Shown one piece after another: positions 8,626-15,100 of a stretch of DNA of 19,452 nucleotides (positions within the stretch are counted from its first letter, which is position 1; every line of letters starts with the position of its first letter). The translations under genes were made by a program, and so were the position numbers. The stretch spans positions 1 through 19,452 of the forward strand of contig URHS01000047.1 of NCBI GenBank assembly GCA_900547685.1, read 5' to 3'. Source of the DNA: an uncultured Blautia sp. GTDB lineage: Bacteria; Bacillota; Clostridia; Lachnospirales; Lachnospiraceae. The notes beneath the pieces are model-generated. The model saw only the letters and a program-made list of their open reading frames with translations, ran no database searches and was not told the origin of the DNA.

Positions 8626-9738
8626 TTATCTACTGACAGCATTGAAGTTTACAGGCAAAATCAAATAAATATACTGCTGATTATCATCACGAATAAAGCA
8701 TGGAGCTTTGGCATTCATAAGATAAATACTTACTTCTTCATCGTCAATTACCTTGAGGGCATCAATTAAAAACTTCGGATTAAAACCGATCATAATATCT
8801 TTTCCCTCTTTTTCGATATCAATATCTTCTTTCATGGAACCAATCTGAGAATCAATGCGAAGTTCCATCTGTCCATTTTGGATATTGATAATAATTGGTT
8901 TCTTATCCCCTTCTTTTACAAGAAGTGTAGCTCTGTCAATACAATCCAAAAATTCTTTTTTGTTAATTTTTACTTTTGTTTCATAATCACTGGAAAGCAT
9001 CTGGTCGATTTTAAAATATTCTCCTTCAATTAAGCGGGAAACCACTTTTGTATCATCAAATTCAAATAAAATGTGATTTGCGGAAAGATAAATTTCAACC
9101 ATATCTTCCAGTTCACCGGATAAAATTTTGCTGATTTCATTTAATGTTTTTCCCGGAACAACAACTTTGCGGTCTTCACAATTTTCCTTTAAAGCAATTT
9201 TTCTGATAGAAATACGATGTCCATCAAGAGAAATCACTCTCAACATGTTGTTTTCTATCTGGAAAAGTTCTCCTGTCATTAATTTATTATTCTCATTTAC
9301 AGCAATGGAAAAAATTGTCTGACGAATAATTTCTTTTAAAGTAAACTGTGAAACCCGTATACAATCATTTTTTTCTATTAAAGGTAAATAGGAAAAGTCT
9401 TCACCTGATTTACCGGGAATGTTAAATTTCGCTTTTTCACAAGTAATTGTAGCGTTTAATTTTTCATCTGTTTCAATTGTGACATCATTATCCGGAAGCT
9501 TACGAACAATTTCTGAAAAGATTTTTGCATCCAAGGCAATAATACCTTTTTCAAGGACCAATCCCTGAACACGGGTTTCGATACCTAATTCCATATCATT
9601 GGATGTGAATTTTATATCATTTGTTGATGCATCTATTAAAATACATTCTAAAATAGGCATTGTTGTTTTACTTGGAACGGCTTTCATGACAATACTGACA
9701 CTTTTTTGAAGTTCAGATTTTGGGCAAACTAATTTCAT
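8626..9738 (-). CDS. dnaN: DNA polymerase III beta subunit (sliding clamp)
   Basis: The 370-residue beta clamp, which forms a ring dimer around DNA and tethers the polymerase. It is recognised by the N-terminus MKLVCPKSELQKSVSIVMKA, the 'TMPILECILIDA' strand, LDGHRISIR in the central domain, and the C-terminal YIYLILPVNF, which lies at the subunit hydrophobic pocket used by clamp-binding partners. Three repeated clamp domains of about 120 residues fit the length. I placed the start at the ATG at 9736-9738: homologues begin here, and AGGAAG lies 11 bases upstream. A longer frame to 9843 would run through the origin unwinding element and give a non-homologous extension. One near-consensus DnaA box (9741-9749) overlaps the leader just before the start, so DnaA may influence dnaN expression. 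Confidence 0.97.
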   Translation of the reverse strand: MKLVCPKSELQKSVSIVMKAVPSKTTMPILECILIDASTNDIKFTSNDMELGIETRVQGLVLEKGIIALDAKIFSEIVRKLPDNDVTIETDEKLNATITCEKAKFNIPGKSGEDFSYLPLIEKNDCIRVSQFTLKEIIRQTIFSIAVNENNKLMTGELFQIENNMLRVISLDGHRISIRKIALKENCEDRKVVVPGKTLNEISKILSGELEDMVEIYLSANHILFEFDDTKVVSRLIEGEYFKIDQMLSSDYETKVKINKKEFLDCIDRATLLVKEGDKKPIIINIQNGQMELRIDSQIGSMKEDIDIEKEGKDIMIGFNPKFLIDALKVIDDEEVSIYLMNAKAPCFIRDDNQQYIYLILPVNFNAVSR

Positions 9739-10016
9739 AGTGTGAATAACTTCCTTTCTGTGTGAAGTGGTTAAATAAAAATATAAAATAATAAAAAATT
9801 CGTAGTAACCGCCGTAGGGGCTGTGAATATGTGAATAACTCATCTAAGCCTAGAAAATACGGGCTTTAAGTGTATGGATAACTTTGTGGGTTAAGGTTGA
9901 AATTCAAGTGTAAGACCTGTTGATAAAAATGTGGGTTAAAAACCGCAAAAATATCAAAAAAGGTTTTCCACATGTAATTCACATAAAATACACCTAGTGA
10001 TGTGGATAAAATTATT
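9739..10016. other. oriC, dnaA-dnaN part: DnaA boxes and DNA unwinding element
   Basis: This 278-bp gap contains one perfect DnaA box, TGTGGATAA at 10001-10009. Single-mismatch boxes lie at 9741-9749, 9830-9838, 9873-9881, 9918-9926 and 9964-9972. Read in the dnaA-to-dnaN direction, the box at 9838-9830 abuts a two-mismatch box (9830-9822). These are followed by a GC-rich spacer (9821-9809), TTACTA (9808-9803) and then a 30-bp run of almost pure A/T (9800-9771). This order matches the basal unwinding system described for Bacillus subtilis: box pair, GC cluster, DnaA-trios, AT-rich DUE. It is the likely site where strands open. The element is read from sequence alone. Confidence 0.85.
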
Positions 10017-11381
10017 TTATTTTGATGGATTAATTTTTTTCTTTAAAATATCAATGATTTCCTGAGTAGGAGACGCATTTGGACCATTTAATTCTGCTTC
10101 AATCTTGTCAATTCCGTTCATAATTGTAGTATGATCTCTGCCTCCTAAGACTTTACCGATATTTTTTAAGGTTACTTCTGTCATATTGCGGCATAAATAC
10201 ATGACAATTTGTCTTGGAAATACAATTTTTGCATTTCGTTTATTACCGGTAAGATCAGATGGCTGCAAATCAAAATGCTCTGCAACTATTTCAATGATAA
10301 GTTCCGGTGTAATGATGCGCTTCTGATTAGGAGAAATTATATCTTTTAATACTTTTTCGGCTAAAGCCAGGTTAATTTCACTTTTCTCAAGGTTGGCATA
10401 AGCCATAATTTTATTGAGAGAACCTTCCAGCTCACGAATATTTGATTTTACGTTTTTGGCAATGTATTCAATTACTTCGTCATCAATTTTGTAACCATCC
10501 AGTTCTTCTTTTTTACGAAGAATGGCCATTCTGGTTTCATAATCAGGAGAAGAAATATCAACGATTAAGCCCCATTCAAAGCGAGAACGAAGGCGGTCTT
10601 CCAGAATTTCCATATCTTTTGGAGGTTTATCAGATGAAATAACAATCTGTTTCTTTGCTCCGTGAAGAGCATTAAAAGTATGGAAAAATTCTTCCTGTGT
10701 AGATTCTTTTCCTATAATAAACTGAATATCATCAATTAATAAAACATCAATGTTGCGGTATTTTTCACGAAACTTTGACATAGTGGTATTATTACCATTA
10801 CGAATAGAGTCAATCAGTTCGTTTGTAAAATATTCACTTGTTACGTATAAAACTTTTGCATTTGGATTTTTCTGCAATACAAAATGTGCAATGGAATGCA
10901 TTAAGTGAGTTTTTCCAAGACCTACACCACCGTAGATAAAAAGAGGATTGTAGGCTTCTCCCGGAGATTCGGCAACTGCCAAAGATGCAGCGTGTGCCAT
11001 TTTGTTATTATTTCCTACAACAAAAGTATCAAATGTATAGCGTGGATTTAAGTTTGCTTTTTCAATATTTTCATTTAAACTTGCGGGAGCTGCCGCCGGA
11101 GGTTCTTTAAATTCTTCCTTAATATCTTCCGGAAGAACCAGAGAAATCTCAAAATCCTGTCCGATGGTCTCTGCAATAGAGACTTTTAAAGGGAGAAGGT
11201 ATTTCTTATTAATATAATCTAATGCCATACTCCCGTTTGTAACAATAATTGTCACAACATTTCCCTCTACTTTATAAACCTCTAAAGGTTCAAGCCATGC
11301 ATTGAAGGAAACATCAGACACATCATGTTCAATTTTTATCATATTTAAGATATCTGACCATTTTTCCTGTATAATGTGCAT
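10017..11381 (-). CDS. dnaA: Chromosomal replication initiator DnaA
   Basis: DnaA of about 454 residues, the AAA+ protein that binds DnaA boxes and opens oriC. Numbering from the chosen start, domain I covers about 1-85, a short variable domain II (with PPAAAPAS) about 86-112, and AAA+ domain III carries Walker A GGVGLGKT (151-158), Walker B LLIDD (214-218), sensor-1 SSDKPP and the box VII stretch EDRLRSRFEWGL. Domain IV ends with the DnaA signature GGRDHTTIMNGIDKIE (413-428), which reads the box sequence. I prefer the ATG at 11379-11381 (MHIIQEKW) because AGGAG is 8 bases away; the ATG at 11385-11387 leaves only 2 bases. A TATAAT (11407-11402) and a 9-bp inverted repeat lie upstream. DnaA boxes on both sides imply autoregulation. 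Confidence 0.98.
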   Translation of the reverse strand: MHIIQEKWSDILNMIKIEHDVSDVSFNAWLEPLEVYKVEGNVVTIIVTNGSMALDYINKKYLLPLKVSIAETIGQDFEISLVLPEDIKEEFKEPPAAAPASLNENIEKANLNPRYTFDTFVVGNNNKMAHAASLAVAESPGEAYNPLFIYGGVGLGKTHLMHSIAHFVLQKNPNAKVLYVTSEYFTNELIDSIRNGNNTTMSKFREKYRNIDVLLIDDIQFIIGKESTQEEFFHTFNALHGAKKQIVISSDKPPKDMEILEDRLRSRFEWGLIVDISSPDYETRMAILRKKEELDGYKIDDEVIEYIAKNVKSNIRELEGSLNKIMAYANLEKSEINLALAEKVLKDIISPNQKRIITPELIIEIVAEHFDLQPSDLTGNKRNAKIVFPRQIVMYLCRNMTEVTLKNIGKVLGGRDHTTIMNGIDKIEAELNGPNASPTQEIIDILKKKINPSK

Positions 11382-11401
11382 TTTCATTTCTCCTAATCAG
11401 T

Positions 11402-11430
11402 ATTATATGCCGGTTTTCAAACACAAAAAT
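11402..11430 (-). promoter_or_regulatory. Candidate dnaA promoter
   Basis: A perfect TATAAT lies at 11407-11402 on the minus strand, about 20 bp before the dnaA start. The -35 region is only a T-rich stretch (ATTTTT or TTTTTG at about 11430-11424, spacer 16-17 bp), so the promoter is weak by consensus or needs help. Confidence 0.5.
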
Positions 11431-11431
11431 A

Positions 11432-11462
11432 TATGATTGACTGATTACCTCATTCAATCATA
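11432..11462. repeat. 9-bp inverted repeat upstream of the dnaA promoter
   Basis: TATGATTGA (11432-11440) and TCAATCATA (11454-11462) form a perfect inverted repeat with a 13-bp spacer, just upstream of the candidate dnaA -35 region. Centre-to-centre spacing is about 22 bp, two helical turns, as expected for an operator bound by a dimer. It has no T-run placed like a terminator for dnaA. Confidence 0.55.
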
Positions 11463-12001
11463 GGCAAAAAAAAGTATTATTATCTATATAATATAATAAA
11501 AAAGAAGTTTTATCAATGAGAAATTAAAAAACCGGTGTTTAGGGTAATGTTGGTATGTGGAAAACTTTTGCGTTTACATTATATATAGAAAGAACTGCTC
11601 AAAAAAAATAAAAAAAACAGGAAAAAATGGATATGTGTGGATGTGGATAGAAGTATGTGGAAAATGAGGATAGGATTTCATTAAAAAAGATGTGGAAAAT
11701 GGGAATGTGAAAAATGTGTATAACGTAAAATACATAATCCACATGTCGAAAAACCTTGAAAAATAAGGATTTTTAAAAATATAAGGGAAAACAATGTGAA
11801 TATATGGTAGGAGTTATCCACATGTTATCCACATTTTGTGGATAAACAGACAGAGATGAAAAAAATGTGAATAACTCTGTGTATAGAAAAATGGATAAAT
11901 TTAGTTAATGAGAAAATGATATATTTTGATGTGGATATATTGTGGAAGTTATGTGGACAGTCAAAATAGGGGAAAAAACCGCAGAAAACATAAATAAGTG
12001 C

Positions 12002-12030
12002 TTGACGAAATAAGGGTTTCTGAATATAAT
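12002..12030 (+). promoter_or_regulatory. Strong sigma-A promoter for rpmH-rnpA operon
   Basis: TTGACG (12002-12007), a 17-bp spacer and a perfect TATAAT (12025-12030) give a near-consensus vegetative promoter. The start of transcription should be near 12037, leaving a leader of about 90 nt before rpmH. The leader contains a 7-bp inverted repeat, GACATCT (12066-12072) with AGATGTC (12093-12099). Confidence 0.88.
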
Positions 12031-12126
12031 TGAAATGATGTTTTCTATCATGCATAACTAGAAGTGACATCTAAATTAAATTGTTATCGGAAAGATGTCC
12101 ATTAATATAAGGGAGGTGCCTTGAAT

Positions 12127-12261
12127 ATGAAAATGACATTTCAGCCTAAAAAAAGACAGCGTTCCAAAGTTCATGGATTTAGAGCTAGAATGAGCAGTGC
12201 TGGCGGAAGAAAAGTTTTAGCTGCCAGAAGAGCAAAAGGAAGAAAAAAATTATCAGCTTAA
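12127..12261 (+). CDS. rpmH: 50S ribosomal protein L34
   Basis: A 44-residue, very basic protein of the large ribosomal subunit. The translation starts MKMTFQPKKRQRSKVHGF and ends RRAKGRKKLSA; the segments KRQRSKVHGFRARM and GGRKVLAARRAKGRKKL are diagnostic of L34. A strong GGGAGGTG at 12111-12118 is 8 bases from the ATG at 12127. An in-frame TTG at 12121 is too close to that site to be the start. It is the first gene of the rightward operon, divergent from dnaA across the origin, the usual place of rpmH in bacteria. Confidence 0.97.
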   Translation: MKMTFQPKKRQRSKVHGFRARMSSAGGRKVLAARRAKGRKKLSA

Positions 12262-12290
12262 GACCGCAGACATGTGGTCTTTTCTTCTCT
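12260..12290 (+). terminator. Hairpin with T-rich tail between rpmH and rnpA (probably a partial terminator)
   Basis: AGACCGCA (12261-12268) pairs with TGTGGTCT (12273-12280), including one G-T wobble, around a GACA loop. TTTCTTCTCTTT follows. The tail is interrupted by C, so partial termination is likely. This would give more L34 message than RNase P protein message. Confidence 0.65.
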
Positions 12291-12309
12291 TTGCGATAAA
12301 GGATAGAGT

Positions 12310-12681
12310 ATGAAGTATTCAGAATCATTAAAGAAGAACAACGATTTTCAACTGGTTTACAAAAAGGGAACATCTTATGCAAATCGTTATCTGGTTATGT
12401 ATATAAAGGAAAACCAGTTGAATCGTAATAGAATTGGTATATCCGTAAGTAAAAAAGTCGGCAACAGTGTAGTAAGGCATCATTTGACACGTTTAATAAG
12501 AGAAAGCTACCGTTTGAACGAAGAAAAGTTTTGTTTTGGATATGATATTGTTGTAGTGGTAAGAGTGAATGGAAAAAATCAAAATTACCATTCTTTAGAG
12601 AGCGCCCTTCTGCACTTAGGAAGGCTGCACAAGGTTGTGAGAAGTAAAGAGAATGAAAAAAATACTAATAATATTGATTAA
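12310..12681 (+). CDS. rnpA: Ribonuclease P protein component
   Basis: The 123-residue basic protein subunit of RNase P; it helps the RNase P RNA bind and cut the 5' leader of precursor tRNAs. The typical N-terminus MKYSESLKKNNDFQLVYKKG is followed by NRIGISVSKKVGNSVVR and HHLTRLIRESYR, the family's RNA-binding helix segment. At the position of the usual second Arg of the RNR motif it has His (R56-H57-H58), while the surrounding basic residues are kept. AAAGGA is 6 bases upstream of the ATG. The last 29 nt overlap the start of yidD, which suggests translational coupling. Gene order rpmH-rnpA-yidD-yidC is conserved in bacteria. Confidence 0.96.
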   Translation: MKYSESLKKNNDFQLVYKKGTSYANRYLVMYIKENQLNRNRIGISVSKKVGNSVVRHHLTRLIRESYRLNEEKFCFGYDIVVVVRVNGKNQNYHSLESALLHLGRLHKVVRSKENEKNTNNID

Positions 12682-12862
12682 AGGTTATCAGAAGTATTTA
12701 TCTCCTTTAAAAAGGACATGTTGTCCGTATATACCTACATGTTCTCAGTATGGATTAGAAGCAATTGAAAAATATGGTGCAGTAAAAGGAAGCCTTTTGG
12801 CCGCATGGAGAATATTAAGATGCAACCCTTTTTCTAAGGGGGGCTATGATCCTGTGCCGTGA
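12653..12862 (+). CDS. yidD: Membrane protein insertion efficiency factor YidD
   Basis: A 69-residue YidD, a small membrane-associated protein that assists YidC in inserting proteins into the membrane. The family motif is clear: CCPYIPTCSQYGLEAIEKYG (23-42), then RILRCNPFSKGGYDPVP at the end, with three conserved Cys. An N-terminal amphipathic stretch (MKKILIILIKGYQKYLSP) would bind the membrane. The start lies inside rnpA in another frame (29-nt overlap), with only a weak AAGAGA ribosome site, so its translation probably depends on rnpA. yidC follows after 39 bp. Confidence 0.95.
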   Translation: MKKILIILIKGYQKYLSPLKRTCCPYIPTCSQYGLEAIEKYGAVKGSLLAAWRILRCNPFSKGGYDPVP

Positions 12863-12901
12863 TTTATTAGGAGATAAAGGTCAAGAAGGAGGATTATTGT
12901 T

Positions 12902-14176
12902 TTGGGTGTGTTACTAACGAAGAGTACCATGCCGATTGTTAACTGGGTAGCAGAAGTGCTTGGCTGGCTGATGAACGGCATTTACAGCATTGGAGTGCAT
13001 AACTTAGGTTTATGTATTATTATCTTTACTCTTGTCATTTATGCGTTTATGACTCCATTGCAGATTAAACAGCAGAAATTTGCAAAAATGAATGCAGTTA
13101 TGGCTCCTGAATTGCAAAATATTCAGAAGAAATATAGAGGGAAAAAGGATCAGAATTCTCAGTTAAAAATGCAGGAAGAAACTATGGGAGTATACGAAAA
13201 ATATGGTGTTTCTCCTACAGGAAGCTGCTTGCAGATGTTAATTCAGATGCCTATTTTCTTTGCTTTATATCAGGTTATTATTAAAATTCCGGGATATATC
13301 GGAGGAATTAAAGATGTGTTTGCGTCTGCAGTTTCTCATATTACAGATGTAAGTGGTTATTCAGATATTATTTTTCAGTTTGTTCAGAATAATGCAATTA
13401 AAAACAGTTATATTCCTATGTCAGGAAAATTAAGCAGTGATCATGTGGTGGACTTTTTATACAGTCTTTCTCCATCACAGTGGGATAAACTTGCAGATAT
13501 TGATCAGTTTCAGGGATTTGCAGATATTTTAAATCAGACAGCAGATAAGCTGCATCCAATGCAGAATTTCTTAGGACTGAACATTGCAGATAACCCATGG
13601 GCTTTAATTCAGTCCGGTTGGTCTACACAGCATTATGTGTTAATTTTTGCAGCAGTTTTAATTCCTGTACTGGCATGGGCTACACAGGTTTTGAATATGA
13701 AGCTTGTTCAGACAGCATCTAATACAAGCAATGGTACACCATCTCAGATGGAAACAACAATGAAAACAATGAATACTTTTATGCCATTAATGACAGCATT
13801 TATCTGTTTCACATTCCCTGTAGGTATTGGTATTTATTGGATTATCGGTGCGGTTATCAGAAGTGTACAGCAGGTTGTTATTAACAGACATCTGAATAAT
13901 ATGGATATAGAAGAATTTATTCAGAAGAATAAAGCCAAAATGGATAAGAAAAAGGCAAAATTAGGTGTTACTTCTCAGAATATCAGTCAGCAGGCGAAGA
14001 TGAATGTGCGTAATATTGAAGAGCCTAAGAGAAAGACAATTGCGGACAAGAGTAATTCTGTAAAGAATACAACAGCATATACAGCTGAAGTTCCAAAAAC
14101 AAAGCCGGGCAGTTTGGCTTCAAAGGCAAATATGGTGGCACAATTTGATGCAAATAACAAAGGGAAAAAGAAATAG
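12902..14176 (+). CDS. yidC: Membrane protein insertase YidC/Oxa1 family
   Basis: A 424-residue insertase that inserts and folds membrane proteins alone or with SecYEG. It shows membrane segments at about 33-52, 110-128, 243-262 and 294-318, the cytoplasmic hairpin with IKQQKFAKMNAVMAPELQ (55-72), and the core motif CLQMLIQMPIFFALYQVI (109-126). The end of the last helix is IGIYWIIGAVIRSVQQVVINR. It lacks the large periplasmic domain of proteobacterial YidC and has no lipobox. A Lys-rich tail of about 90 residues is expected to contact ribosomes. Aligned without gaps to E. coli ('VRGIMYPL' with 'IYAFMTPL'), the conserved groove Arg is Tyr47. I chose the TTG start at 12902 because AAGGAGG (12886-12892) is 9 bases upstream; a GTG at 12908 is the alternative. 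khpB follows after 19 bp. Confidence 0.95.
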   Translation: MGVLLTKSTMPIVNWVAEVLGWLMNGIYSIGVHNLGLCIIIFTLVIYAFMTPLQIKQQKFAKMNAVMAPELQNIQKKYRGKKDQNSQLKMQEETMGVYEKYGVSPTGSCLQMLIQMPIFFALYQVIIKIPGYIGGIKDVFASAVSHITDVSGYSDIIFQFVQNNAIKNSYIPMSGKLSSDHVVDFLYSLSPSQWDKLADIDQFQGFADILNQTADKLHPMQNFLGLNIADNPWALIQSGWSTQHYVLIFAAVLIPVLAWATQVLNMKLVQTASNTSNGTPSQMETTMKTMNTFMPLMTAFICFTFPVGIGIYWIIGAVIRSVQQVVINRHLNNMDIEEFIQKNKAKMDKKKAKLGVTSQNISQQAKMNVRNIEEPKRKTIADKSNSVKNTTAYTAEVPKTKPGSLASKANMVAQFDANNKGKKK

Positions 14177-14195
14177 AAGGTAAGGGGGAAAAAAA

Positions 14196-14996
14196 ATGGA
14201 ATTCAGAGAGTTTTCTGCTAAAACAGTAGATGAAGCCATTACAAAGGCAAGTCTTGAATTTGAAGTATCCAGTGAAAACCTTGAAATTCAGATTGTTTCT
14301 GAGGGAAAAGCAGGATTTTTAGGTTTCGGTGCAAAGCCGGCAATTATTAAAGCGGCAAAAAAAGAAGTTCAAAAATCCTTACCGAAGGAACCAAAGAAAA
14401 AAGAAGTTGAAGAAGTTAAGGAAGAGGTAAAGCCGGTAAAAGAGGTTGAACCTGAAGTTGAAAAGGAAATTCAACAAGAAACAGAAATACCACATGAAGA
14501 AAAGAAAGTCGTTGTAAGAAGCGAAGAAGAAATTGCAAAAATGAAGGAAGAAGCAGAAAAGTTCTTAAGCGGAGTTTTCAAAGCCATGAATATGGAAGTG
14601 GAAATTAAGATGGAATATAAAGCTTCTGAGGGAAACCTTGATATTGAATTTATCGGAAATGATATGGGTATTCTTATTGGTAAAAGAGGACAAACTTTAG
14701 ACTCTTTACAGTACCTTACCAGTCTGGTAGTGAATAAGGGAACACAGGGGTATGTTCGTGTAAAACTTGATACCGAAGATTACCGTAACAGAAGAAAAGA
14801 AACTCTGGAAAATTTGGCAAGAAGCATTGCTTATAAAGTAAGAAAAACAAGAAAAACAGTTTCTCTTGAGCCAATGAACCCTTATGAGAGAAGAATTATT
14901 CATTCTGCATTACAGGGAAATCGTTATGTAGAGACTTACAGCGAAGGAAATGAACCATATCGTCATGTAGTAGTAAAACTGAAAAATAGACAGTAA
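14196..14996 (+). CDS. khpB: RNA-binding protein KhpB (Jag/EloR)
   Basis: A 266-residue RNA-binding protein of the Jag/KhpB family, linked in streptococci and other Gram-positives to control of cell elongation and division. The N-terminal Jag-N domain covers about 1-53 ('GKAGFLGFGAKPA' is its hallmark). A highly charged Glu/Lys linker spans about 54-110. The type II KH domain has its GxxG loop as GKRG at 162-165 in IGKRGQTLDSLQYL. The R3H domain has the RxxxH motif at R232 and H236 (NPYERRIIHSAL). A strong GGGGG ribosome site precedes the ATG. It normally pairs with KhpA, not in this window. The yidC-jag linkage is standard. The gene is followed by a strong hairpin, which may end part of the transcription. 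Confidence 0.95.
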   Translation: MEFREFSAKTVDEAITKASLEFEVSSENLEIQIVSEGKAGFLGFGAKPAIIKAAKKEVQKSLPKEPKKKEVEEVKEEVKPVKEVEPEVEKEIQQETEIPHEEKKVVVRSEEEIAKMKEEAEKFLSGVFKAMNMEVEIKMEYKASEGNLDIEFIGNDMGILIGKRGQTLDSLQYLTSLVVNKGTQGYVRVKLDTEDYRNRRKETLENLARSIAYKVRKTRKTVSLEPMNPYERRIIHSALQGNRYVETYSEGNEPYRHVVVKLKNRQ

Positions 14997-15007
14997 AACA
15001 GATTATT

Positions 15008-15068
15008 CTAGGTGAAAGCGTGAATAATAGGGGAATTCCCTGCGCTTTCCCCTGGAATTTCTTTTTAT
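15008..15068 (+). terminator. Nested hairpin between khpB and mnmE, terminator-like
   Basis: CTAGGTGAAAGCG (15008-15020) pairs with CGCTTTCCCCTGG (15043-15055), 13 positions with one mismatch and one wobble. Inside the loop lies the palindrome GGGAATTCCC (15031-15040). AATTTCTTTTTAT follows the stem. It could end transcripts after khpB or act as a leader structure for mnmE. Confidence 0.65.
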
Positions 15069-15100
15069 ATAAAATAAAAAGTAAAAGAAGGGAGAAAATT

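Larger units (their letters stand above)
11388..12126. other. oriC, upstream part: DnaA-box cluster between dnaA and rpmH
   Basis: This 739-bp stretch holds no gene. By eye, 11 sites match TTATCCACA (either strand) with at most one mismatch: 11556, 11642, 11656, 11691, 11715, 11735, 11814, 11825, 11837, 11866 and 11930 (first bases). The boxes at 11814-11822, 11825-11833 and 11837-11845 are perfect; the first two are on the plus strand and the third is inverted, making a tight triplet. Several two-mismatch sites lie between them, among them 11706, 11795, 11878, 11941 and 11952. The dnaA-proximal end (11470-11512) is a nearly pure A/T block. The right end carries the rpmH promoter and leader. 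Position, box density and the divergence of transcription identify it as the main DnaA-binding part of the origin. Confidence 0.93.

Noticed and set aside
9739..9843. 35-residue N-terminal extension of DnaN
   Set aside because: It would translate DnaA boxes and the unwinding element; DnaN homologues start MKL, and the ATG at 9736-9738 has an upstream AGGAAG.
11556..11960. CRISPR-like or iteron array
   Set aside because: The repeated 9-mers are DnaA boxes in both orientations with irregular spacing; there are no uniform spacers and no plasmid replication gene.
11825..12070. 81-residue minus-strand frame in oriC
   Set aside because: It consists of repeated DnaA-box translations and overlaps the rpmH promoter; no ribosome site.
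12185..12382. Minus-strand frame over rpmH and rnpA
   Set aside because: Antisense of two certain genes, with no homology signal.
15020..15100. 27-residue N-terminal extension of MnmE
   Set aside because: It translates a strong hairpin; homologues start at MADTIAA and AAGGGAG stands before the ATG at 15101.
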